A stretch of DNA of 64,000 nucleotides from the IMG/VR virus record IMGVR_UViG_3300036770_007174, positions 28,336 to 92,335 of that record. One strand, given 5' to 3'. The position numbers and the translations under genes are program-made. Of the stretch, positions 26,350-34,314 are shown one piece after another. Position 1 is the stretch's first letter. Each line of letters opens with the position of its first letter. The notes beneath the pieces are model-generated. The model saw only the letters and a program-made list of their open reading frames with translations. It had not been told where the DNA came from and did not search any database. Source of the stretch: a virus.

Positions 26350-27279
26350 ATGGTCGCTCTGCCTCCTCCCCCCGAACTGACCGTCGCGGCGATCTATGCC
26401 GCGTACGAAGCCGACAGCGCCGATGGGTATCGCGCCCATCTCGGCGCGTCGGTGATCGGGGGCACCTGTGACCGGGCCATCTGGTATGGCTTCCGGTGGG
26501 CAGGCCGGGCGCGGCACACCGGCCGGCTGCTGCGGTTGTTCGAGACCGGGAATTTGGCGGAGGCGCGCTTCGTCGCCAATCTCCGCCGCATCGGTGTCAC
26601 CGTGCTCGACCTCGACCCGAGCACCGGACGGCAGTGGACGCTTCGCGACGCCACGGGCCACTTCGGTGGCAGCATGGACGCGGTGGCCATCGGCCTGCCG
26701 GAGGCGCCGAAGACCTGGCACGTCTGCGAGTTCAAGACGCATAGCGAGAAGTCGTTCCTCGCCCTGCAGAAGGACGGCGTCGCCGCCTCGAAGCCAGCAC
26801 ACTGGACGCAGATGCAGGTCTATATGCACCTCGCCGGCCTCGATCGGGCCTTCTATCTCGCGGTCAACAAGAATACCGACGAGCTCTACCAGGAGCGCGT
26901 GCGCGCCGACGGGGAGGCTGGCCTCCGCCTCCTGGCCAAGGCCGAGCGCATCATCCTGGCGGCGCGCCCACCGGCCCGCATCAGCGACGATCCCACCTGG
27001 TGGCAATGCCGGTTCTGCGACCACCATGCGCTCTGCCACGGCGATGCCATGCCGGAGCGCCATTGCCGCTCCTGCCTCCACAGCACACCGGTCGCAGACG
27101 GCCAGTGGCACTGTGCCCGGCACGCGTGCCTGCTGTCGCTGGACGACCAGCGCCGCGGTTGTGCCGCCCACCTGCTGATCCCCGACCTGGTCCCAGGCCT
27201 GCAGACCGATGTCGGTGAGGACTGGGTGAGCTATCGCATGTCGGACGGCGCGGAATGGCGCGACGGGGTGCCAGCATGA
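26350..27279 (+). CDS. RecB/Cas4-like PD-(D/E)XK exonuclease
   Basis: The 309-residue protein has a nuclease core: GNLAEARFVANLRRIG, GSMDAVAIGLPEAP (catalytic Asp), VCEFKTH (ExK) and HWTQMQVYMHLAGL (QxxxY-type motif). C-terminal Cys motifs CRFCDHHALCHG and CRSCLHSTP point to metal or Fe-S binding, like Cas4/AddB nucleases. It probably supplies 5'-3' resection for the annealing module. Its stop overlaps the helicase start (ATGA). Confidence 0.75.
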   Translation: MVALPPPPELTVAAIYAAYEADSADGYRAHLGASVIGGTCDRAIWYGFRWAGRARHTGRLLRLFETGNLAEARFVANLRRIGVTVLDLDPSTGRQWTLRDATGHFGGSMDAVAIGLPEAPKTWHVCEFKTHSEKSFLALQKDGVAASKPAHWTQMQVYMHLAGLDRAFYLAVNKNTDELYQERVRADGEAGLRLLAKAERIILAARPPARISDDPTWWQCRFCDHHALCHGDAMPERHCRSCLHSTPVADGQWHCARHACLLSLDDQRRGCAAHLLIPDLVPGLQTDVGEDWVSYRMSDGAEWRDGVPA

Positions 27280-28859
27280 CCATTTCCCTGCGCCCATATC
27301 AGCGCGCCGCCGTTGACGCGCTATATGCCTACTTCGCCGAGCACACCGGCAACCCGCTGGTCATCATGCCAACCGGGACCGGCAAGTCCGTCGTCATCGC
27401 CGGCTTCATCCGACAGGCCATTGAAAGCTACCGCGACACGCGGGTGCTGGTCCTGACCCACGTCAAGGAGCTGATCCAACAGAATTTCCTGGCGCTGATG
27501 CGCGCCTGGCCCGAGGCGCCTGCCGGCATCTACTCAGCGGGTCTCTCCCGCCGCGACATCCGCGCGCAGATCCTGTTCGCCGGAATCCAGTCGATCCACC
27601 GCCACGCCTACAAGGTGCAGCGGTGCGACCTGGTGTTGATCGACGAGGCGCACCTGCTCGGCCGCAGCGACAGCGGCATGTATCGCTCCTTCCTGACCCA
27701 ACTGAACGAGATCAATGCCGGCATGCTGAAGGTCGTCGGCTTCACCGCTACGCCCTACCGCCTGGACAGCGGGATGCTGCACGAGGGCAAGGATCGGCTA
27801 TTCACCGACATCGCCTACGAGGTGCCGGTGCTGGACATGATCCAGCAGGGATACCTCTCGCCGGTCGTCCCGAAGCAGACCGACACCCAGCTCGATGTCG
27901 CCGGCGTCGGCAGCCGCGGCGGCGAGTTCATCGCCAAAGACCTCGAAGCTGCCGTGGATCGCGACGAGGTCACGCAGGCAGCCGTCTCCGAGATCGTGCA
28001 GCATGGCGAGGGGCGCGGCTCCTGGCTGGTGTTCTGCGCGGGCGTTGCTCATGCCCTCCACGTCCGTGACGCGATCCGCGAGCACGGCATCACCTGCGAG
28101 ACCGTCACCGGCGACACCCCGGGGCCCGAGCGCGATCGTATCCTCGCTGCTTTCAAGGCGGGGCGGCTGCGCTGCGTCACCAACGCCAACGTGCTGACCA
28201 CCGGATTCGACGCCCCCGGCGTGGACCTCATCGCCCTGCTACGCCCCACCAAAAGTGTCGGCCTCTATGTCCAGATGGTTGGCCGCGGCACCCGCCTCGC
28301 CGAGGGCAAGGAAGATTGCCTGGTCCTCGACTTCGCCGGCAACACGGCTCGGCACGGTCCGATCGACATGGTCGACGGCAGGAAGAAGGAACCCGCCGGC
28401 GACGGCGCGGCGCCCATCAAGGTCTGTCCCGACTGCCAGACCATCAACCACGCCAGCACGCGGCAGTGCATCGAATGCGATCACGAGTTCCCGCCGCCGG
28501 TTGTGAATGTGTCGGCAGTCGCCGCAACTAATGCGCTGCTGTCAACGCAAATCCAAGCCACATGGTGCGATGTGACCGGCGTCAGCTACGCCGTCCACGA
28601 GAAGCCCGGCAAGCCGGCCTCACTTCGCGTCACCTATGAAAGTGGGCTGGCGCGGCACAGTGAATGGGTGTGCTTCGAGCATACCGGCTTTCCACGACAG
28701 AAGGCCGTGGCGTGGTGGCGACATCGTGCGCCGCACTTGCCGGCACCCTCCACCGTCCAGGAGGCGATGCGGCACCAAGACGACCTTCGACAGCCCATCG
28801 CCATCCAGACCCGCCCGGCGGGCCAGTACATCGAGATCGTCAGCATGAGGTTCGTGTGA
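27276..28859 (+). CDS. DEAD/DEAH-box helicase (RadD-like)
   Basis: The 527-residue SF2 helicase has motif Q/I RPYQRAAVDAL and MPTGTGKSVV (about residues 32-41), LIDEAHLLG (DEAH), GFTATPYR (motif III) and QMVGRGTRLAEGK (motif VI). A zinc-finger pair, CPDCQTINHASTRQCIECDHEF, follows near residue 385. That arrangement resembles RadD/YejH-type helicases common in alphaproteobacterial phages. It likely acts in replication or recombination. Start ATG 27276 lies in the ATGA overlap. Confidence 0.85.
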   Translation: MTISLRPYQRAAVDALYAYFAEHTGNPLVIMPTGTGKSVVIAGFIRQAIESYRDTRVLVLTHVKELIQQNFLALMRAWPEAPAGIYSAGLSRRDIRAQILFAGIQSIHRHAYKVQRCDLVLIDEAHLLGRSDSGMYRSFLTQLNEINAGMLKVVGFTATPYRLDSGMLHEGKDRLFTDIAYEVPVLDMIQQGYLSPVVPKQTDTQLDVAGVGSRGGEFIAKDLEAAVDRDEVTQAAVSEIVQHGEGRGSWLVFCAGVAHALHVRDAIREHGITCETVTGDTPGPERDRILAAFKAGRLRCVTNANVLTTGFDAPGVDLIALLRPTKSVGLYVQMVGRGTRLAEGKEDCLVLDFAGNTARHGPIDMVDGRKKEPAGDGAAPIKVCPDCQTINHASTRQCIECDHEFPPPVVNVSAVAATNALLSTQIQATWCDVTGVSYAVHEKPGKPASLRVTYESGLARHSEWVCFEHTGFPRQKAVAWWRHRAPHLPAPSTVQEAMRHQDDLRQPIAIQTRPAGQYIEIVSMRFV

Positions 28860-29458
28860 TGTCCGCACCATGGAGAAGGCCAACAGACACGGCGCCTGCG
28901 CCGCCGGTCCCGATGACCGAGGCAGAAAAGGTGGCCGACAAGAAGAGAAGGAATCGGGAAGCGCAGGAGCGATATCGCGAGGCGAATCGCGAGAAGATCC
29001 TGGCGAGGCAAAGGGAATACCGCGCCGCCAACCCAGAGAAGACCCGACTGCAGCGAGAGCAGTCGATGAAGCGCTGGAAGGAACGTAATCCGGAGAAGGC
29101 CATCGCCAAGTACGTTCTGCGGTACGAAGCCGTTGGGGATCGCGAGCGTGCGGCGTCCCGGCTGCGGGCGCAGGAGAGACGCGAGCGGGATCGCGAGGCC
29201 GCGCGGGAATATGACCGGAAGTATCGAGCCGAAAACTTGGAGCGGATGAGAGCTCAGGCACGTGCACGTTACGCGCGCAGAAAGCAGTTGAAGGCGGCCG
29301 GTGGCAATGCGCAGCGAACCGATGGCATGCCGGACGTGTGGGAATCCAGCACGGCACTGGGACTGGTTCCGCCGCGAGCGCGGCCTGCGGGCGCACTGGA
29401 CCGTGCCGACCTGCTCGCGGGTGTGCCTCGAGATCCGGAAGGAGCGGCGGATGGTTGA
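28859..29458 (+). CDS. highly charged repetitive phage protein
   Basis: The 199-residue protein is dominated by Arg, Glu and Lys with repeats of the type REANREKILARQREYRAANP. A long helical or coiled-coil structure is expected for residues 20-150. Start ATG 28859 overlaps the helicase stop (TGATG). The last 50 codons overlap the next gene in another frame. Probably nucleic-acid binding; function unknown. Confidence 0.65.
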   Translation: MSAPWRRPTDTAPAPPVPMTEAEKVADKKRRNREAQERYREANREKILARQREYRAANPEKTRLQREQSMKRWKERNPEKAIAKYVLRYEAVGDRERAASRLRAQERRERDREAAREYDRKYRAENLERMRAQARARYARRKQLKAAGGNAQRTDGMPDVWESSTALGLVPPRARPAGALDRADLLAGVPRDPEGAADG

Positions 29459-29672
29459 TCCAAACGAGTTCGAACTCGCCGCCATGCGCCGCGCTGGCGA
29501 GGCCGCGGGCGAGTTCATCGACGCCCTCGGCCGCACCGACATGGCGCGGTGGACGCCGGCGGAGTGGGTCAGCTTCGTGGAAACGATCTGCGGCGCGTAC
29601 GTCGATGCGCTGATCGACCAACAGGTCGCGGTCAATGCCGCGGCGACCAAGGTGCAAGGGCTGCCGGGATGA
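29307..29672 (+). CDS. DUF6511-like zinc-finger phage protein
   Basis: The 121-residue protein has CRTCGNPARHWDWF and TCSRVCLEIRK, a four-Cys putative zinc finger, then MVDPNEFELAAMRRAGEAAG and a MARWTPAEWVSFVETICGAYVD block as in DUF6511. The start is uncertain: ATG 29307 is used, GTG 29301 and ATG 29322 are alternatives. It overlaps the previous gene by about 150 bases and the primase by four. Function unknown. Confidence 0.6.
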   Translation: MRSEPMACRTCGNPARHWDWFRRERGLRAHWTVPTCSRVCLEIRKERRMVDPNEFELAAMRRAGEAAGEFIDALGRTDMARWTPAEWVSFVETICGAYVDALIDQQVAVNAAATKVQGLPG

Positions 29673-31999
29673 GCGAGCCGAGCTTCATGGCCCGGTTCGG
29701 CGCCCAGTTGGTGGACAACGGCTACGCGGTGATCCCGATTATGCCGGGCAGCAAGGTGCCCGGCCGGTTCACCAGGGGACGCTGGCTCCCCTACACCGGA
29801 TGGACGAAGCACGCCGATCGCGCCACCACGCTCGACGAGATCGAGATCTGGTCGTCCTGGCCGGACTGCGGCGTCGGCATCGCGACCGGCGGCACGGTGG
29901 CACTCGACATCGATGTGCCCGATGCCCCTACCGCGCATGCGCTCACCGACTTGGCCGTCCAGCATCTCGGCGCGACGCCGTGCCTGCGGATCGGCCAGGC
30001 ACCGAAGCGGCTGCTGCTCTACCGGACCGAGAGACCCTTCGCCGGGCGGAAGCGGGCCCCGCTAGAGGTCCTCGCCCACGGCCAGCAGTTCGTCGCCTAC
30101 GCCATCCACCCCGGCACCGGGCAACCCTATTCCTGGCCCGATGAGAACCCGCTCGACGTGCCCTGGGACGCATTGCCGGTGTTCACTGAGGAGCAGGTTC
30201 TGGCATGGCTCGATGCCGCCCATGCGGCGGTGCCATCCGACCTGAGGCCCAAATCCCTCGCCGGCGCGGCCGCCCCCACGGTCTGGCGTGGTCCATCCGA
30301 TCCCCGCGGCACCTATGACGCCGTCGCCGCCGCACTCGCCTGGATCCCAAACGACGATCTCGACGGGCATTCCTGGATCACCATCGGCAACGCCATCAAG
30401 GCGGCTCTGGGGGAGGAGGGGCGGCAGTTGTGGCTCGACTGGTCGAAGTCGAGCGCCAAGTCGGGCGCCTCGGGGCGAGGCGATACGCCGGAGCGCCGCT
30501 GGGCCACCCTGCGGCCGCACAGCGTCGGCGCCGGCAGGATCTATGGCCTGGCCATCGACCGCGGTTGGGTGCCGCCGCCCGAGGTCACGCTGAATGGCGA
30601 CGCTGCCGAGCGGGCAAAGGAGGCACACCCCGCATCCGCGTTTCTGAAGAGGCTGGCACACAGCACGCAGCAACCAGACAAGCCCCTCCCCTACCGCGTC
30701 CCTCCCGAATTGCTGGCGGTGGATGGTGCGCTGAAGCTGTTCGTCGATTACGCCACCGCCACGGCTGTCAGCCCGCAGCCCTTCCTCGCCCTTGGCGCCG
30801 CTCTCTGCCTGGCCGGCACCCTGGCTGGCCGCCGCTACTGCACGCCGACGGATCTGCGCAGCAACCTCTATGCCGTGGGCATTGCCGACAGCGGTGGCGG
30901 CAAGGATCACGCCCGGCGCTGTACAAAGCGCGTGCTGCTGGCCGCCCACCTGGAACGATACCTCGGCGGCGAGGACCTCGCCTCTTCGGCAGGGCTGCTG
31001 TCGTCCTTGCAGCTGCACCCGGCCCGGCTGTTCCAGCTGGACGAATTCGGCCAGTTCCTGAAGCTTGTGCTGGCGCCGCGCGCACCCTTCCACAAAGCCG
31101 CGATCTGGTCCGAACTCACCAAGCTCTACACCTCGGCGGCAGAGCCCTACATCGGCACCGAGTACGCCGACCAGGGCAAGCGTCCGCGCGTGACCATCGA
31201 GCAACCCTGTGCCTGCCTGTGGGGTGTGACCGTCCCTGGCCCGTTCTGGACGGCGCTGGAAGGTGGGGCCCTGGCCGATGGCTCGCTCGCCCGATTCCTG
31301 GTGTTCCTCACGGAGGACGACTACCCGGAGCGCAACGAGACGCCTGCCGCGTTGGACCCTCCTGCGGAACTGATCGCCGCTCTCCAAGCCATCGCCGCCG
31401 GTGCCGTGGATCATGACTACGGCGGGAACCTCGCTTCCATCATGGAGGCGAACGCCGCCATCAGGCCCTACACGGTGCCCCTGACGCCAGGAGCCGTGAC
31501 CGCGATGGCGGCGGTGCGACGAGAGGCGACGGCGAAACTCCGCGCCCATCGCGGCACTCCGGCCACGGCGCTATTCGGGCGCCAGGCTGAGAACACGGCG
31601 AAGCTGGCACTGCTGGCCGCCGTCAGCCGCAACCCGGCGCGGCCCGTCACCGAGGCGCACGACGTCACCTGGGCAGCGCGCCTGGTGGAGCACTGCATCG
31701 CCACCATGCTGCGGGAAGCCGATCGGCGCGTCGCCGACACCCCGGCGGAGAGCCGCGTGAAGAAAGTGCTCGAGGTGATCCGTGCCGCAGGGAGGATCAG
31801 CCGGAGCGACTTCGCGCGAAAGACCCAGTTCCTCACCCGGCACGAGCGCGAGGAGGCAGTGACCCTACTGCTGGAGAGCCGGCAGATCGCCCTCGTCGAA
31901 GTGCCGGGCGCGAAGGGGCCGGCCACAGGGTGGCTGTCGGCAGTGCCGGACCTTGAAGAGTTGGCCGAGATTGAAGGGAGGGCACGTGCAGGTGTCTGA
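29669..31999 (+). CDS. Prim-Pol primase/polymerase fused to a helicase-like ATPase
   Basis: In this 776-residue protein, residues 10-190 form a bifunctional primase/polymerase domain (YAVIPIMPGSKVPG, GVGIATGG, VALDIDVP with catalytic acids, and EVLAHGQQFVAYA). A linker with PriCT-like features (WITIGNAIKAALGEEGRQLW) follows, then a DUF3987-like ATPase with GIADSGGGKDHARR (Walker A) and LFQLDEFGQFL (Walker B). It should start and unwind phage replication. The ATGA overlap couples it to DUF6511. The origin candidate lies directly downstream. Confidence 0.8.
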   Translation: MSEPSFMARFGAQLVDNGYAVIPIMPGSKVPGRFTRGRWLPYTGWTKHADRATTLDEIEIWSSWPDCGVGIATGGTVALDIDVPDAPTAHALTDLAVQHLGATPCLRIGQAPKRLLLYRTERPFAGRKRAPLEVLAHGQQFVAYAIHPGTGQPYSWPDENPLDVPWDALPVFTEEQVLAWLDAAHAAVPSDLRPKSLAGAAAPTVWRGPSDPRGTYDAVAAALAWIPNDDLDGHSWITIGNAIKAALGEEGRQLWLDWSKSSAKSGASGRGDTPERRWATLRPHSVGAGRIYGLAIDRGWVPPPEVTLNGDAAERAKEAHPASAFLKRLAHSTQQPDKPLPYRVPPELLAVDGALKLFVDYATATAVSPQPFLALGAALCLAGTLAGRRYCTPTDLRSNLYAVGIADSGGGKDHARRCTKRVLLAAHLERYLGGEDLASSAGLLSSLQLHPARLFQLDEFGQFLKLVLAPRAPFHKAAIWSELTKLYTSAAEPYIGTEYADQGKRPRVTIEQPCACLWGVTVPGPFWTALEGGALADGSLARFLVFLTEDDYPERNETPAALDPPAELIAALQAIAAGAVDHDYGGNLASIMEANAAIRPYTVPLTPGAVTAMAAVRREATAKLRAHRGTPATALFGRQAENTAKLALLAAVSRNPARPVTEAHDVTWAARLVEHCIATMLREADRRVADTPAESRVKKVLEVIRAAGRISRSDFARKTQFLTRHEREEAVTLLLESRQIALVEVPGAKGPATGWLSAVPDLEELAEIEGRARAGV

Positions 32000-32170
32000 A
32001 AACGCTACCAACCACTACTTTTCAACTCTTCACGCGCGCGCATATCGCGGACGGAAGGGTACGTGCGGGAGAACCCCGTTTGAAGAGTTGAATAGTAGTA
32101 TATATAGAAATTATATAATTATATCAGCTCCCTACGGGACTCCCACCCCCCCACACGTCACTACTCTTCA
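31954..32170. other. candidate phage replication origin
   Basis: In an otherwise GC-rich element, 32091-32127 is almost pure A/T (AATAGTAGTATATATAGAAA and onward). It is flanked by copies of TGAAGAGTTG or its complement at 31954-31963, 32021-32032 and 32081-32092, with a partial copy at 32161-32170. Iteron-like repeats beside an AT-rich unwinding element, right after a primase gene, are what an origin would look like. A regulatory region with an AT-rich promoter is the alternative. Confidence 0.5.
32015..32098. repeat. 18-base inverted repeat beside the AT-rich element
   Basis: Left arm CTACTTTTCAACTCTTCA (32015-32032) and right arm TGAAGAGTTGAATAGTAG (32081-32098) are complementary at 17 of 18 positions with a 48-base spacer. 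The right arm runs straight into the AT-rich stretch. Confidence 0.8.
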
Positions 32171-32194
32171 AGGGCGGCATCCCAGGGGGCGGTC

Positions 32195-32422
32195 GTGAGC
32201 ATCCCTGGCGCACCCCGTCCGCCACGGTCCAGCCTGCATCGCGCCGGCAGCCCCACCAGCACCGCAGACCTCGAAGCCATGCGTGCAGCTGCCTGGCACC
32301 GCCATGGCGTGGCCGCCCTGCCCATCCACGACATTACCGACCCCTGGCTGCGCCAGGCCATCACCAACGAAGCCACCCGCCGCTGGGGGCGTCGCAAGGA
32401 GGGACAGACCGATGGCCGCTAG
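32195..32422 (+). CDS. small hypothetical phage protein
   Basis: The 75-residue protein starts with GTG 32195 and contains DLEAMRAAAWHRHGVAALPIHDI and DPWLRQAITNEATRRWGRRK. It overlaps the next gene by 11 bases. The C-terminal half looks like a small helical DNA-binding protein, but no family is recognised. Confidence 0.6.
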   Translation: MSIPGAPRPPRSSLHRAGSPTSTADLEAMRAAAWHRHGVAALPIHDITDPWLRQAITNEATRRWGRRKEGQTDGR

Positions 32423-32960
32423 GAAGAACCGCCGGAAGAGCCCTGTCATCCTGGAGGACCTGTCCAAGCCATCGCAGTGGCGGTTGCAGCATGGCTCCTT
32501 CTCCGAGCCAGTCCGTGAGCCAGACCCGGAGAGCGGCGTGCCCCGGGCGCATCGCTATGCCATCGACACGCTCGGCACCATGCTCGGTAACGGCACGATC
32601 ACCGCCGAGATGCACGACGCGGGTGCGCTGTTCCGCCGGCACTTCCGTGCCGCCGCACTCGATCCGCTGCGTGGCATGTCGCTGCTCAAGATCCCGGGCG
32701 GCAGCGGCGACTCCCTCACCGAGCAGCAGCACTCCGGCCGGCGACGCGTGGCCGAGGCCATGGAAGCATTGGGCGGCTTCAACAGCGCCGGCGCATCCTG
32801 CGTCTGGCACGTGGTCGGCCTAGAATTCTCGATCACCGAATGGGCGCGCCGCCACGGGTGGGGTGGACGTCCGGTCGGCGCGACACAGGCCCAGGGCATG
32901 CTGGTCGTGGCGCTCGGTGTGTTGGCCGGTCACTATGGATTGACTCGATCCATCCAATAG
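32412..32960 (+). CDS. DUF6456-like phage protein
   Basis: This 182-residue protein has AHRYAIDTLGTMLGNGTITAEMHDAGALF and HFRAAALDPL, a pattern like DUF6456 helix-turn-helix-associated proteins in alphaproteobacteria. The end (FSITEWARRHGWGGRPVGATQAQGMLVVAL) also fits. A regulatory role in phage late expression is possible but unproven. Start ATG 32412 lies within the previous gene's end. Confidence 0.6.
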   Translation: MAARKNRRKSPVILEDLSKPSQWRLQHGSFSEPVREPDPESGVPRAHRYAIDTLGTMLGNGTITAEMHDAGALFRRHFRAAALDPLRGMSLLKIPGGSGDSLTEQQHSGRRRVAEAMEALGGFNSAGASCVWHVVGLEFSITEWARRHGWGGRPVGATQAQGMLVVALGVLAGHYGLTRSIQ

Positions 32961-33007
32961 GACGGAATTGATTCTTAGGTGACATCACGTCGCACTCCGC
33001 ACCTCGA

Positions 33008-34015
33008 ATGAACAATATCATGATGGCTAGCACAGCACAGAATAGACGCCCTCAACGGCTCATCTTAGACACCAATGTGTGGCGATACATCGTAGACGGT
33101 AATGCCATTCCAAACTTACTGAAACACACCCGAAAATATGATGTGGACATCCTAATCACACCTAGTGTTCTGTACGAAGCAATTAGGTCTGTAGATATTA
33201 ATCTCCGCCAAAATCTTGTTTCTTCGATGACTATGCAGAAGTGGTGCCGCCTCATGCCTGAGGCATTTTCTGAAAGCCAAGAATTGTTGGAGGAAATTCG
33301 ACGCGTTAGACCAGATTGGTTAAAAATTCCAAAGCAACCTCAGAAATTCATCCGACTGCGATATGATTGGAGTCGAAGGAGCGGAGGATTTTGGGATCGT
33401 GCACGATTTAATACTGACCAAGAGGCTTCTTATATTTTTATGAGCAACGGCGACCTGGAAATTGCACGCGAAGGGGCGCGCAACCGACGTGATGACTTGA
33501 AAAACTCGTCGTGGAAAGAGTCGCATCCATTGAAAGACGTGTGGGTCGATTTGCCTGTGCGCCCCGCGGGGTGGGCCAATAAGCCTGTTGAGGCCTGGCG
33601 AGCATTGGGTTGGATGGCGACAGGTAATGCCATATCGCGCGGGGATCATCCTTATCGTGAATGGCTATCAGACTTCGTTGATTTAGATAAGATTCAATTC
33701 GATTCGACAGGATGGGTCAAACTATGGCTTTCCGACATCGGTTTGCACAGAATGCCACGCGCTTGGCTTCGATGGGCATTTGAGCATTTACAACAGTTCA
33801 GAAAAGTCACCGATGGCGCGCCATGCGACGTTCAGCTCGCGACATACTTGCTCGATGCCGATTGTGTCGTTTCAGCCGACAAGACCTTCATCCAGTTGGT
33901 AGAGCGTGTCCGAACCGAGGCTCCGTTCACCATCGCTAGGGGCATATGCGTGCCAGGTGGCATTCCAGGGATAAAAGCGCTCTTTGAAGTGATGTCGACG
34001 TGCGGGCAGCGCTAA
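33008..34015 (+). CDS. PIN-domain-like cargo protein
   Basis: The 335-residue protein starts with a PIN-like first strand, LILDTNVWRYIVDG (Asp about residue 21). A second acidic cluster follows late in the chain, CDVQLATYLLDADCVVSADKTFIQLVERV (about 276-304), matching the D...D of PIN RNases. The insert between is longer than in toxin-type PIN proteins (about 130 residues). Base composition is strikingly low in GC: 26 of 60 in 33061-33120 against roughly two thirds or more nearby. The gene stands alone between replication and methylase genes with its own flanks, the mark of a lysogen-expressed cargo gene. A defence or toxin role is an inference. Confidence 0.65.
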   Translation: MNNIMMASTAQNRRPQRLILDTNVWRYIVDGNAIPNLLKHTRKYDVDILITPSVLYEAIRSVDINLRQNLVSSMTMQKWCRLMPEAFSESQELLEEIRRVRPDWLKIPKQPQKFIRLRYDWSRRSGGFWDRARFNTDQEASYIFMSNGDLEIAREGARNRRDDLKNSSWKESHPLKDVWVDLPVRPAGWANKPVEAWRALGWMATGNAISRGDHPYREWLSDFVDLDKIQFDSTGWVKLWLSDIGLHRMPRAWLRWAFEHLQQFRKVTDGAPCDVQLATYLLDADCVVSADKTFIQLVERVRTEAPFTIARGICVPGGIPGIKALFEVMSTCGQR

Positions 34016-34124
34016 ATCTGTCGAGCGCTACATCTTCGCACTCCCCAGCAAAACTGGGATCATGTAGTTTCTCGATAGTCGCTGTTGGTGGGCCACCGGC
34101 CCCGACGGCATTGAGCCTACCCAA

Positions 34125-34169
34125 CCTGCATCGATCCCATGGTTCCTTCCTGGGCCGGATCGATGCGGG
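34125..34169. terminator. strong hairpin after the cargo gene
   Basis: CCTGCATCGATCC (34125-34137) pairs with GGATCGATGCGGG (34157-34169) across a 19-base loop, with a perfect 10-base core. There is no T run, so it may be a factor-dependent terminator, an RNA stabiliser or a protein site isolating the cargo gene. Confidence 0.4.
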
Positions 34170-34314
34170 GGGACTGCGCGCGATAGACCCCTAGCGCCAG
34201 GTCTCAATTTTGGTGCGCGGTGCGCAGACACCACCAATCAGCCCGCGGAATTCCGCCACTTCTGACCGCGCCTTTCCGCGCGCGGTTCGCACTCACTGCA
34301 ACCCGGATGTTCCC

